From the NCBI GenBank assembly GCA_964352785.1, contig CAYGTI010000001.1, forward strand, positions 248,001 through 312,000: a stretch of DNA of 64,000 nt, read 5' to 3'. A program made the translations under genes and the position numbers. How positions within the stretch are numbered: the first letter of the stretch is position 1; each line of letters starts with the position of its first letter. Under the pieces are notes generated by a model that did no database searches, was not told the DNA's origin, and was given only the letters and a program-made list of their open reading frames with translations. Of this stretch, positions 37,004 to 45,596 are shown one piece after another. The DNA is from JACOMS01 sp964352785. Lineage in GTDB: Bacteria > Pseudomonadota > Alphaproteobacteria > Caulobacterales > Maricaulaceae.

Positions 37004-37621
37004 ATGAAAACCTCAATTTATACTCGACATCGCTTCCATCCAGACATTCTTAGTCGCGCAGTCTGGATGTATTTCAGGTTCAATTTGAGTTTCAGAGACA
37101 TAGAAGAACTGATGATGGAGCGAAGCGTTGATGTTTCATATGAAACTGTTTTCAGTTGGGTTGACAGGTTTGGATTACAATATGCAAAACGGATAAAATC
37201 TAGATCCGAAAGCCCCTCACCTGTATGCATCTGGATGAAGTCTATACCAAAATAAATGGCAAGGTGGTTTATCTTTGGCGGGCCATTGATGACGAAGGAA
37301 CCGTTCTTGATGTCGTGGTTCAACGCAGAAGAAATACAAAAGCAGCCACGCGTTTACTACGTAAACTGCTCAGAAAACAGGGCATCAAGCCCAATCGTAT
37401 CGTTACAGATAGGCTTGCTTCTTACGGTGCGGCTCTCAAATTGTTAGGCCTGAAACATCTTCAAGACGTCGGCGGTAGAAAGAACAATCAAGCTGAATGC
37501 TCCCACGTTCCAGTCCGAAAACGAGACCGAAAAGCAAAAAATTCAGATCTGATGGGAACGCGCAAAAACTGCTTTCAGCCTACGGCCAAATCTATAATCT
37601 CTTCAATCACCGGCGTCACCT
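37004..37621 (+). pseudogene. IS6-family transposase, frameshifted
   Basis: An IS6/IS26-type DDE transposase in three reading frames. Frame A (from 37004) has the N-terminus SRAVWMYFRFNLSFRDIEEL and SYETVFSWVDRFG. Frame B, after a shift near 37222, has HLDEVYTKINGKVVYLWRAID, RRNTKAATRLLRKLL and VTDRLASYGAA. Frame C, after a shift near 37530, has FRSDGNAQKLLSAYGQIYNLF and ends HRRHL. Two shifts make it non-functional. Terminal repeats are not evident. Confidence 0.85.
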
Positions 37622-38878
37622 AGATCTCAAGTACTTCGCTTCGGAAATTTCGAGACAAGTCCACTTTGACTGTTCGTATTCGGGGGTTTCTCTGAGACGC
37701 CGGACTTCGTCGCGCGCATGTTCATAGATCGAACGGCCAACCTTTTTGAATGGCGATGTCGGGCAACATTTATCTTTCAAAGCGCAAGCGGCGCAATCCG
37801 TGTTCCGAGATCGGTAGAGACGTTTCTTGTCCTTGGTAATGCCGCTGCGCGGGACTTTGTACGTGCGCCAGAACTGCCGGAGCTCCTTACCGCCTAGGCA
37901 GGTGAACACATCCTTGTCTTTGTCATAGGTAAAGTCCTTTTGCGTGAAGCTCGATGTCGGGGGGCCTGGCGTCTCCAGCAATGTCACATGCGGCGCAATC
38001 TTTTTATCATCAACCATCCAGCCAAGAAACTCTGCGCTGCCATAGGCTCCGTCCCCTAGCAGCCGATCGGGTTTTAAACCAAAGCGCGCCTCTGTGCGGT
38101 CAATCATGACGCGCGCGGCATTCACTTCACTGATACGGTAAGCCTGTGTGGCTTCAACATCGACAATAACTGACGTTTCTATGTCGAGCAGATAGTTCGT
38201 CAACCATGTGAAGCGGGCCCGCCCGCCAACAGCCGCTGTCCAGCGAGCGGTAGGATCGGTCAGGGAGATCTTCTTGCGCGGCGCTCCTTCTTGATCAATC
38301 GCGTCCAGATATTCTGCAACTGGGCGTGAGGCAATTTTGGGGTCAGACCAGTCGACAGGATCCCCTTTATCCACGGCGCGAGCCTCACTTGCATTCGCTC
38401 TGATCAGGCTAGCATCAACCGCAAAGCCTTCGCCTTTGACGAGGCCTTCATTCATACAACGAAGTACGACTTGTTCGAAGAGTTTGCGGAACAGGTCGCT
38501 CTCGCGAAACCGGCCATGGCGGGCTTTGGAGAACGTGGAATGGCTCGGTACAGCATCCTCGATGCCCAACTGGCAAAACCAACGGTAAGCTAAATTGAGA
38601 TGCACTTCATCGCAAAGCTGGCGTTCGGAGCGGATACCGAAGCAATACCCAACAATCAGCATCCGGCACATCAACTCTGGGTCAATCGACGGGCGCCCCG
38701 TATGGGAATAAAACGGCTTCAGATAAGCGCGTAGATCATCGAAGTTCAGAAAACAATCAATCTTACGCAAGAGATGGTTTTGCGGAACCATCTCTTCCAA
38801 AGAAAACTCGTAAAACAGCTTGGTCGTTCCGCCTTCTAATTGTCCCATCATTGGCCAAACCCCTCGCTTCATCTTCAA
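37616..38878 (-). pseudogene. IS1182-family transposase, C-terminally truncated
   Basis: The frame encodes 420 aa of an IS1182-type transposase (start probably MMGQLEGG near residue 10). It shows GRPSIDPELMCRMLIVGYCFG, VDASLIRANAS, GDGAYGSAEFLGWM and the C4-like CAACALKDKCC region. After RLRETPEYEQSK it runs into unrelated residues where intact relatives continue into the segment with the last catalytic Glu. About 60-80 residues are missing at the junction with the IS6 remnant near 37660, so it should be inactive. Confidence 0.85.
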
Positions 38879-38902
38879 AACAAATGAATCAGAAACAGAC
38901 CA

Positions 38903-38926
38903 ATTACGCTAGGAGTTTTTCAACAG
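38903..38926. repeat. Likely outer end of the IS1182-like element
   Basis: CTAGGAGTTTTTCAACAG matches the GAGTTTTTCAACAG end typical of IS1182-type elements. It lies about 30 bases upstream of the transposase start. The opposite end is missing because of truncation. The following 38927-39060 has no gene. Confidence 0.55.
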
Positions 38927-39067
38927 TATTGAGCGATTTAAGCCTCTCGCCAGACGTTCATTTTCCCCCAATCAAGGCTGCTTACAGCCTGAACCTATCC
39001 ACAAGCTGCAACGCTCAGACTAATTATCATGAAGAACCAGTATTTAGTTTCTTGAATGGTCAAGCAA

Positions 39068-39079
39068 ATTGTATACAAT
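39068..39079. promoter_or_regulatory. ATTGTnnACAAT palindrome (site 1 of 7), before frmA
   Basis: ATTGTATACAAT is a perfect palindrome 68 bases upstream of the frmA start. It fits the GntR/FCD-type operator pattern repeated through the region. Confidence 0.6.
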
Positions 39080-39147
39080 AAACAAAATTTAGATTGACGT
39101 TAATTAGTATCGATTTGCCCGCGCGCAAAAACTTTAAAGGGAACGAA

Positions 39148-40293
39148 ATGAAAACGATGCGCACCATTGCTGCCGTCGCGGTCGAGTCTGGGAAACCTCT
39201 CGAGGTTTTGGAGGTTAATCTTGAACTCCCAAAGGCTGGCGAAGTCCTCGTCGAGATTAAAGCGACAGGCATCTGCCATACGGATGAATTCACACGGTCA
39301 GGCGCAAATACTGCGGGTGTGTTTCCAGTTATTTTGGGTCATGAAGGTGCTGGGGTTGTTGTTCAAGTCGGAGAAGGCGTGACGACATTGGCACCGGGAG
39401 ATCATGTGATCCCGCTCTACGCACCTGAATGCCGGCAATGCTATGCCTGTACATCAGGTAAAACGAATATGTGTACGGCCATTCGCCGGAATCAAGGCAA
39501 AGGTCTATTACCCGACGGAACAACACGTTTTTCCATGCTAGATGGCACACCCATTTATCATTATATGGGCTGTTCAACATTCGCCAAACACACGGTCGTT
39601 GCCGAAATTTCTCTCGCTAAGGTCCGCAAAGATGCGCCTTTCGATAAAATTTGTTATGTCGGATGTGGCGTCACAACAGGCATTGGAGCCGTTATCAATA
39701 CAGCCGGTGTTGAGATCGGGTCAACGACAGCTGTCTTTGGATTGGGCGGCATTGGCCTTAATGTTATTCAAGGCCTTCGCATGGCCGGTGCGGACATGAT
39801 TATCGGTGTCGATTTAAACTCCGATAAAAGAAAGATCGCAGAACAATTTGGGATGACCCATTTCATCAACCCAACTGAATTAGATGGGCAAACCGTCTCT
39901 GAAGCCATCATTGAAATGACTAAAACCGAGAAAGATGATTGGGGCGGCGTAGATTATTCATTCGAATCTACTGGAAACGTTGATGTCATGAACCAAGCCT
40001 TAGAAGCAGCCCATCGAGGCTGGGGCGTGTCTATCGTGATTGGCGTTCCTCCTTCCGGCCAGAGAATTTCCGCTGAACCGATCCAACTTTTGACTGGGAG
40101 GGTCTGGAAGGGCACGTCCTTCGGGGGTGCGAAGGGGCGAACAGAGGTCCCAAAAATTGTCGACTGGTATATGGATGGAAAGATCAAAATTGATTCAATG
40201 ATTACACACATAATGCCGCTTGAAGATATCAACCGAGCTTTTGATCTGATGAATGCAGGCGAAAGTATCCGCAGCGTGGTGACATTCGAATGA
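39148..40293 (+). CDS. frmA: S-(hydroxymethyl)glutathione dehydrogenase (class III ADH)
   Basis: A 381-aa zinc alcohol dehydrogenase of class III. The start at ATG 39148 has a strong ribosome site (AAAGGGAA). Catalytic zinc residues lie in GICHTDEFTRSG and GHEGAG, structural zinc cysteines in CRQCYACTSGKTNMC, and CGVTTGIGAV and the Rossmann GLGGIGLNVIQG follow. It oxidises the glutathione adduct of formaldehyde to S-formylglutathione with NAD+. It is coupled to fghA by a 4-base overlap and sits at the left end of the palindrome-marked region, which suggests that formaldehyde is produced in this pathway. Confidence 0.92.
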   Translation: MKTMRTIAAVAVESGKPLEVLEVNLELPKAGEVLVEIKATGICHTDEFTRSGANTAGVFPVILGHEGAGVVVQVGEGVTTLAPGDHVIPLYAPECRQCYACTSGKTNMCTAIRRNQGKGLLPDGTTRFSMLDGTPIYHYMGCSTFAKHTVVAEISLAKVRKDAPFDKICYVGCGVTTGIGAVINTAGVEIGSTTAVFGLGGIGLNVIQGLRMAGADMIIGVDLNSDKRKIAEQFGMTHFINPTELDGQTVSEAIIEMTKTEKDDWGGVDYSFESTGNVDVMNQALEAAHRGWGVSIVIGVPPSGQRISAEPIQLLTGRVWKGTSFGGAKGRTEVPKIVDWYMDGKIKIDSMITHIMPLEDINRAFDLMNAGESIRSVVTFE

Positions 40294-41132
40294 TTTTAGA
40301 ACCTCTCTCAGCTGTCCGGTCTCACGGTGGGACTCAGACGCAGTATCGGCATATGTCAACATCGACCGAGACACCCATGGAATTTTCCGTCTTTGTGCCT
40401 GACCATGAAGACGGCGCAAAACTGCCTGTCATCTGGTTCTTATCTGGACTGACTTGCACACCCGCCAATGTAACAGAAAAAGGCGAGTTCCGCGAGGCTT
40501 GCGCTCGCCACGGATTTATTTTCGTTGCGCCTGACACCTCACCACGTGGTAAAGGTGTACCGGATGACCCAGAAGAGGCACGTGACTTTGGTCTTGCGGC
40601 CGGATTTTATGTAAATGCAACACAGGCTCCGTTTTCTGAGCATTACCATATGCGCGATTATATCGAAATTGAGCTGCCCGAGCTGATTGGCCGCGAGTTA
40701 TCATATGCGGATATGTCGCGTCAGTCGATCATGGGACACTCAATGGGCGGGCACGGCTCTTTGACCATCGGATTACGTAACCCCGAACGCTTTAAAGCTG
40801 TCTCAGCTTTTGCGCCGATTAATTCGACTATCAATTGCCCTTGGGGTCGAAAAGCGATGGCGGGATATCTCGGAAATGACCAATCCAAATGGGAAGATTA
40901 CGATGCCTGTGCCCTTATTAGAAATGGTGCACGGCTTCCGGACATTCTGGTCGATCAGGGCGCAGCTGATGAGTATATTGAAACAGAGTTAAAGCCTGAC
41001 TTGTTGCGAGAGGCTTGCGCAGAGGCAGGACAGCCCCTGACTCTCCGGATTCATGAGGGTTACAATCACGGCTATTACTTCGTATCCTCTTTCATGAATG
41101 ACCACATAGAGTGGCACGCAAAGCGTCTATGA
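40290..41132 (+). CDS. fghA: S-formylglutathione hydrolase
   Basis: A 280-aa esterase-D-type hydrolase. Its first residues (MILEPLSAVRSHGGTQTQYRH) match the usual family start. It contains FLSGLTCTPANVTEKGEF, nucleophile elbow GHSMGG (Ser151) and the C-terminal His in GYNHGYYFVSSFM. It hydrolyses S-formylglutathione to formate and glutathione, completing formaldehyde detoxification with frmA, whose stop overlaps its ATG. Confidence 0.93.
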   Translation: MILEPLSAVRSHGGTQTQYRHMSTSTETPMEFSVFVPDHEDGAKLPVIWFLSGLTCTPANVTEKGEFREACARHGFIFVAPDTSPRGKGVPDDPEEARDFGLAAGFYVNATQAPFSEHYHMRDYIEIELPELIGRELSYADMSRQSIMGHSMGGHGSLTIGLRNPERFKAVSAFAPINSTINCPWGRKAMAGYLGNDQSKWEDYDACALIRNGARLPDILVDQGAADEYIETELKPDLLREACAEAGQPLTLRIHEGYNHGYYFVSSFMNDHIEWHAKRL

Positions 41133-41187
41133 GGCTCTGCCGTATTTGCTCTGTCTCAGCCAGAATAAATTTACCTCAATAATGTTA

Positions 41188-41199
41188 ATTGTTGACAAT
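41188..41199. promoter_or_regulatory. ATTGTnnACAAT palindrome (site 2 of 7), before the first PhyH gene
   Basis: ATTGTTGACAAT lies 80 bases upstream of the dioxygenase ATG, within the longer shared sequence AATGTTAATTGTTGACAATA. It is therefore a strong member of the set. Confidence 0.65.
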
Positions 41200-41279
41200 A
41201 TGTGCGATTTCCATCAATTAGACGCAATTGTATTCGCTCGGGGTTGATTTTTCCTCGCGCCAGTATTGGAGCCATTCAA

Positions 41280-42170
41280 ATGTCAATTCACGATCTAGCA
41301 ACTATTCACGAACCGATATCCAACATCTTTCCACGGGCCCACGCAGAAACCGATTTCACACCCTACTCACTGAGCCAAGAGCAAATTGAGCATTTCAACG
41401 AATTCGGATACGTCACAAATGTCAAAATATTGGATGAGAACCAAGTAGACATATTGCGAGCCGATCTCGATGAAATCTCGGACCCCGACAATCCGGCGAG
41501 TGACCTATTTTATGAACATCACAAAAACCAATCGACCGATCCCAATACGGTTCTGTTTCACAGCTTAGGCCAGTGGCGCATGACAGAAGCTTTTCACGAT
41601 GCTTTGTGGAACCCTGCATTCGTGAAACCTGCCAGTCAACTCTTAGGCGATAAGGCCGTCCGATTTTGGCACGATCAGCTATTTTGCAAGCCGGCGCAGC
41701 ACGGCGGCGTGGTCGCTTGGCATCAAGATTATTCCTACTGGATACGCACTGTCCCGATGCAACATCTGACCTGCTGGATTGGACTAGATGACGCTACAAC
41801 AGAGAATGGCTGCTTGCATTACGTACCCGGAAGTCATCGATGGGGGCTGTTGGATCGACTAGAACTTGGCGGTGAAATGGATGCAATATTTGCACAGCTG
41901 ACAGATGAGCAAAAAGAGCAAATCAAGCCTGTTCCGATGGAGTTAAAAAAGGGCCACGCCTGTTTCCATCACCCTCTCATGTTGCATGGCTCTTTCAGCA
42001 ATGCCTCCGAAAGACGGCGTCGCGCCTTGGTTTTGAACGTCTTTGCTGATGGCACAGCCAGCGATACAAATGATACGATGTTGCGCGGTACAGACATCGC
42101 CATTCCAAAAGGTGAGAAAATGGACGGAAAGTTTTTCCCGCTATTGTATAATGGGCCGCAACAGAGTTGA
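41280..42170 (+). CDS. PhyH-family Fe(II)/2-oxoglutarate dioxygenase (first copy)
   Basis: A 296-aa protein from the ATG at 41280 (ribosome site GGAG). It has the phytanoyl-CoA dioxygenase fold signatures: Fe ligands His148 and Asp150 in AWHQDYSYW and His236 in LMLHGS, and Arg residues near 245-249 that could bind 2-oxoglutarate. The NGCLHYVPGSHRWG stretch is typical. The family hydroxylates varied small substrates. Beside formaldehyde oxidation genes, an O-demethylation role on a methylated sugar is an attractive inference. It has its own palindrome and converges on the PQQ-type dehydrogenase gene. Confidence 0.85.
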   Translation: MSIHDLATIHEPISNIFPRAHAETDFTPYSLSQEQIEHFNEFGYVTNVKILDENQVDILRADLDEISDPDNPASDLFYEHHKNQSTDPNTVLFHSLGQWRMTEAFHDALWNPAFVKPASQLLGDKAVRFWHDQLFCKPAQHGGVVAWHQDYSYWIRTVPMQHLTCWIGLDDATTENGCLHYVPGSHRWGLLDRLELGGEMDAIFAQLTDEQKEQIKPVPMELKKGHACFHHPLMLHGSFSNASERRRRALVLNVFADGTASDTNDTMLRGTDIAIPKGEKMDGKFFPLLYNGPQQS

Positions 42171-42190
42171 GAGTGACGTCGTTCGGAAAC

Positions 42191-43591
42191 TCATATTTTC
42201 GGGGATATACGTACAATCCGGGTCGGCAGTGCAACATAAATAGCGCCGTCCGGCCCGGTTGTGACATCCCTCACCCGGCCCTCACCCTTGATTAGGCTCA
42301 CTTCAGAAATATAAGCCTCGCCGTCGACTTCGATTAATCGCACCGTTTCATGCGCCAGTGCCCCGGCCATAAGGCGACCTTTCCATTCTGGAAACAGATC
42401 CCCTGTGTAAACATCCAGGCCGCAAGTAGCGATAGAGGGCGTCCATTGCGAAACGGGCTGAATCATACCCGGGAGAGACGTGTGCGGCGTTAAGACTGTC
42501 CCATTATAGTTCCGCCCATAGGAGATTTTCGGCCATCCATAGTTTGCGCCTGACTTAATCACATTTAATTCATCTCCACCTTTTGGCCCGTGTTCGGTTT
42601 CCCACAAAACCTGCGTTTCAGGATGCACAATTGTACCTTGCGGATTCCTATTGCCGTAACTGTAGATACTGGGATAAACCCCTTCAGTTTTGATAAATGG
42701 ATTATCTTTCGGGATGGTTCCGTCAAGCCGAATACGATGGATCTTACCATTGGGCTTAGTGAGGTCCTGTGCCATATCCTTATGGCCGCGATCTCCGACA
42801 CTAAAATAAAGATGCCCCCTATTATCGAATGTAATTCGAGAGCCAAAATGCCGCCCCCCTTCTAGATAATGTTGCGGCTTGGCCTCGAACAGCGTTTGCT
42901 CATCCGTCCATGTAGTATTGACTCCAACTTTACCTCTTACAATTTTTGTCATGAGCAGATCAGGGTCGGATGCGACGGCATGGGCAAAGCTTAAATAGAC
43001 CCAACCGTTAGCCGCGTAATCAGGATCAACAGCCACATCGAGCAAACCGCCTTGTCCGATATTGGCGGAGCCCGGCATTCCCTCTATCTCAATACGCGTG
43101 TCTGAGGACACTTGCCACAGCTTACCAGTTTTCTCTGTGACCAAAGCTGTATCAGCCCCAATGAAATGCACTGCCCAAGGCTCATTCAACCCCCCAGCCC
43201 ACGTCTGAATTCGAACCTCGTCTTGGACGGACGCCACATCATCCGTGGGTGGGGTTGTATTGGTATCACTGCCACTACGGATGTAACTTAAGAGATCAGA
43301 GATTTGTTTCCCCTGAAGCACATCTCCAAAAGCTGGCATCCCGACATCATCATTTCCGACCTTAATAATCGACCGAATATCATCATCCGTTCCGCCATAT
43401 TCCCAGGTCGCATCCGACATAGACGGCGCTTGGCCGCCAGACATATTCGCACCGTGGCAGCTCGCACAATATTCATCGTAAATGACGCGGCCGCGATCCG
43501 CCGCAAAATTTACCTCAGTTTTTTGCTCTGTTGTTCCCTGGCAAGCCGAGAAAAGGCAACCCATCAGGGCCAAAATATACAATCGCGTCAT
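42191..43591 (-). CDS. Cytochrome c-linked PQQ-type aldose dehydrogenase lipoprotein
   Basis: A 466-aa lipoprotein (lipobox FSAC, Cys17). A small cytochrome c domain has heme motif CASCH (42-46) and likely axial Met in VGMPAFGD. A six-bladed propeller of the glucose/sorbosone dehydrogenase family follows, with LNEPWAVHFIG, GGLLDVAVDPDY, SVGDRGHKD, YGNRNPQG and EHGPKGGDELN. The family oxidises aldose sugars to lactones with PQQ. The fused cytochrome would pass electrons on in the periplasm. It provides the oxidation step before the SMP-30 lactonase. It follows the small lipoprotein frame by two bases. Confidence 0.85.
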   Translation of the reverse strand: MTRLYILALMGCLFSACQGTTEQKTEVNFAADRGRVIYDEYCASCHGANMSGGQAPSMSDATWEYGGTDDDIRSIIKVGNDDVGMPAFGDVLQGKQISDLLSYIRSGSDTNTTPPTDDVASVQDEVRIQTWAGGLNEPWAVHFIGADTALVTEKTGKLWQVSSDTRIEIEGMPGSANIGQGGLLDVAVDPDYAANGWVYLSFAHAVASDPDLLMTKIVRGKVGVNTTWTDEQTLFEAKPQHYLEGGRHFGSRITFDNRGHLYFSVGDRGHKDMAQDLTKPNGKIHRIRLDGTIPKDNPFIKTEGVYPSIYSYGNRNPQGTIVHPETQVLWETEHGPKGGDELNVIKSGANYGWPKISYGRNYNGTVLTPHTSLPGMIQPVSQWTPSIATCGLDVYTGDLFPEWKGRLMAGALAHETVRLIEVDGEAYISEVSLIKGEGRVRDVTTGPDGAIYVALPTRIVRISPKI

Positions 43592-43593
43592 TG

Positions 43594-43905
43594 CTAAAAA
43601 TCCTTGAAATTAAAAAACTGAATATGGAGCGGGACACTTCGGACATAACCATTGCCCCACACTATAATGCATTGACTCTCACTAGCCCTTACGTCCATCA
43701 TACCATCTAATACAGGCGCAACGTCAGCCCCAATTGCGCTCGGCGTTTCAGTCTGCGGAATCAAATTTCCCGATACATCTGAGAAAATTGTCATCTCGGC
43801 GGCCGTGATAAGCTGATCATCTTGACTTGCAATAAGGACATTTACTTGACGGCCCTAACATCCTGAAAGCAGAAGAATGCCAATTGTAACAATGCTAATT
43901 CCCAT
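43594..43905 (-). pseudogene. Small lipoprotein interrupted by an in-frame TAG
   Basis: From ATG 43905 the frame reads MGISIVTIGILLLSGC, a full lipoprotein signal, and then a TAG at 43857-43855 directly after the lipobox Cys. The same frame continues without break from GRQVNVLIASQDDQL to a TAA at 43594 (86 more codons), rich in Asp/Glu and ending IQFFNFKDF. An internal ATG at 43794 could start a 66-aa piece. The organisation says an about 100-aa lipoprotein was (or is) made ahead of the sugar dehydrogenase. The function is unknown. The stop may be a mutation or a sequencing error; read-through is unproven. Confidence 0.6.
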
Positions 43906-44009
43906 AAATATTCATCGGTTAATCATTTGCCGCATTGTTACCTCAAGCTAATTAGTGGCTCGCTTCGCGCACGGGTATATAATAGTTGTATATCTAAGAA
44001 ATAATGTTA

Positions 44010-44021
44010 ATTGTCAACAAT
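44010..44021. promoter_or_regulatory. ATTGTnnACAAT palindrome (site 3 of 7), before the TRAP operon
   Basis: ATTGTCAACAAT lies 33 bases before the dctP start, in the gap shared with the divergent lipoprotein/sugar dehydrogenase pair, so it may regulate both. Confidence 0.65.
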
Positions 44022-44054
44022 ATTAATCTTTTGTAGAAAGTAAGGGACCGATTG

Positions 44055-45065
44055 ATGAAAGGCATATTTAGATACAATACATCCTTCATCCTCATATCCG
44101 CATTTGTAGTCTGCACCGTCATAGTGCTGACACTACGGTCTGATAACGTCAAAGTTTTACGCTGGGCCCATGTCTATGAAACGAGCTCGCCTTATCACGC
44201 GGAAGCTTTGAAAGCCGCTGAAGAGTTTTCCAAGCGTACAGACGGCAGATATCGAGTTAGAGTATACTCTGCTTCTTCACTCGGCAATGAAGTTAGCATT
44301 AATGAAGGCCTACAATTAGGTGCAATTGATTTAATTTATACAGGCGCTTCACTTGCCGGCCAATATTATCCTCCCTTGAGTCTGTCTGATTATCCTTACG
44401 CCATCAAAGATTTGGAACATTGGAAAGCTTATCGTGAGAGCGACCTATTTAGTGATTTGAGCCAAGGCTATTTTGAGGCCACGGGGAACGAAATAATGAA
44501 TTTGGTTTACTACGGCTTTAGGCATGTCACGTCTAATAAACCAATACGCACACCTGCAGACATGAAAAATCTTAAAATTAGAGTCCCCCAGGCTCAACCC
44601 TTTATGATGATGCCTGAAGAAACAGGGGCTAATCCAACTCCCATGCCGTTCCAAGAAGTATACTTAGGCCTACAACAAGGCGTCGTAGAAGCTGGCGAAA
44701 ACCCTCTAACAACCATATATTACAAACGGTTTTATGAGGTGCAATCCCATATAAGTTTGACAGGTCACATCGCCAATTCACTTGTAATAATCGGCAATGG
44801 CGAAATGCTAGAATCGATGGCGCCGACAGATCGCAATACATTACAGGACGTCATCAACTCAACTTCCGAAAGAGCAATAGAGACAATTATAAAACAAGAA
44901 ACTGAGTTCGAAGATTGGTATAGACAGAACGGCATTACAGTCATCACGCCTGATCGGCAGGCCTTCATTGATATTGTGCAACCTGCCCTCATTCAACCTG
45001 GATTGCCTTTTACACCCGAGCATTTTGCAAGACTGCAAAGCCTTGCCCCAGAGGGAACCAAATGA
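44055..45065 (+). CDS. dctP: TRAP transporter substrate-binding protein
   Basis: A 336-aa periplasmic binding protein of the DctP type. The ATG at 44055 is preferred over the adjoining TTG because AAGGG lies about 9 bases upstream. An N-terminal membrane anchor/signal (residues 12-28) is followed by WAHVYETSSPYHAEALKAAEEF, YYGFRHVTSNKPIRTPADM and the signature segment with LKIRVPQAQ, whose Arg normally binds the substrate carboxylate. TRAP systems import organic acids with Na+. Neighbouring sugar-acid enzymes suggest a hexonate or hexuronate, but the ligand is not proven. It is coupled to the small permease by a 4-base overlap. Confidence 0.9.
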   Translation: MKGIFRYNTSFILISAFVVCTVIVLTLRSDNVKVLRWAHVYETSSPYHAEALKAAEEFSKRTDGRYRVRVYSASSLGNEVSINEGLQLGAIDLIYTGASLAGQYYPPLSLSDYPYAIKDLEHWKAYRESDLFSDLSQGYFEATGNEIMNLVYYGFRHVTSNKPIRTPADMKNLKIRVPQAQPFMMMPEETGANPTPMPFQEVYLGLQQGVVEAGENPLTTIYYKRFYEVQSHISLTGHIANSLVIIGNGEMLESMAPTDRNTLQDVINSTSERAIETIIKQETEFEDWYRQNGITVITPDRQAFIDIVQPALIQPGLPFTPEHFARLQSLAPEGTK

Positions 45066-45592
45066 AACATCCAGTCGATAAAAACCCACCTAAATTAAAG
45101 TGGCTATCGAAAAGTGTCGAACGGCTTGCCATCATTCAATTTTCTGCATTGATGATAGTGATATTTCTTCAATTTTGTACACGTTATCTCCTGAATGACA
45201 GCCTAGCTTGGACCGAAGAAATAGCGCGATACTTGCTCGTATCTCTTGTTTTTTCCGGAAGCCTTCTCTTGGCTCAGCATGGAGAACATATTTTTCTGGA
45301 GGTTACATACCGCCTTACGCCGCGCGTCAATACAAAGCCTTTGGTAATTTTTTCAGTTGGAATTAGCTGTATCTACTATTTCACCCTCGCCGTATTCGGT
45401 CTTGTTTTGGCAGAAAACACGGAACAATCTCTCATATCATTTCCGTTCCCGAAATCCATTATTTATACTTTTATTGCGATAACTCTAGGATTGTCCGGCA
45501 TAGTTTCCGCCCTTAGACTCCGAACACTTTTTGCTAAAACAAGTGATAAAATCTACCAGGATATTGAAAATAGCACTGAGCAACTGGGGTAA
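45062..45592 (+). CDS. dctQ: TRAP transporter small permease
   Basis: A 176-aa protein with four membrane segments and the DctQ signature TRYLLNDSLAWTEEIARYLLV near residue 38 onwards. Its ATG overlaps the binding-protein stop (ATGA), and the large permease follows after 4 bases. It forms the inner-membrane complex with DctM. Confidence 0.9.
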   Translation: MKHPVDKNPPKLKWLSKSVERLAIIQFSALMIVIFLQFCTRYLLNDSLAWTEEIARYLLVSLVFSGSLLLAQHGEHIFLEVTYRLTPRVNTKPLVIFSVGISCIYYFTLAVFGLVLAENTEQSLISFPFPKSIIYTFIAITLGLSGIVSALRLRTLFAKTSDKIYQDIENSTEQLG

Positions 45593-45596
45593 TAGG

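Noticed and set aside
41188..41199. TTGACA within the palindromes taken as a -35 box
   Set aside because: The sequence occurs in both orientations and is missing from the sites at 39068 and 52111, so symmetry rather than promoter function explains the set.
43594..43794. A free-standing 66-aa gene
   Set aside because: The same frame continues upstream through a single TAG to a full lipoprotein signal, so the short form is better seen as part of an interrupted gene.
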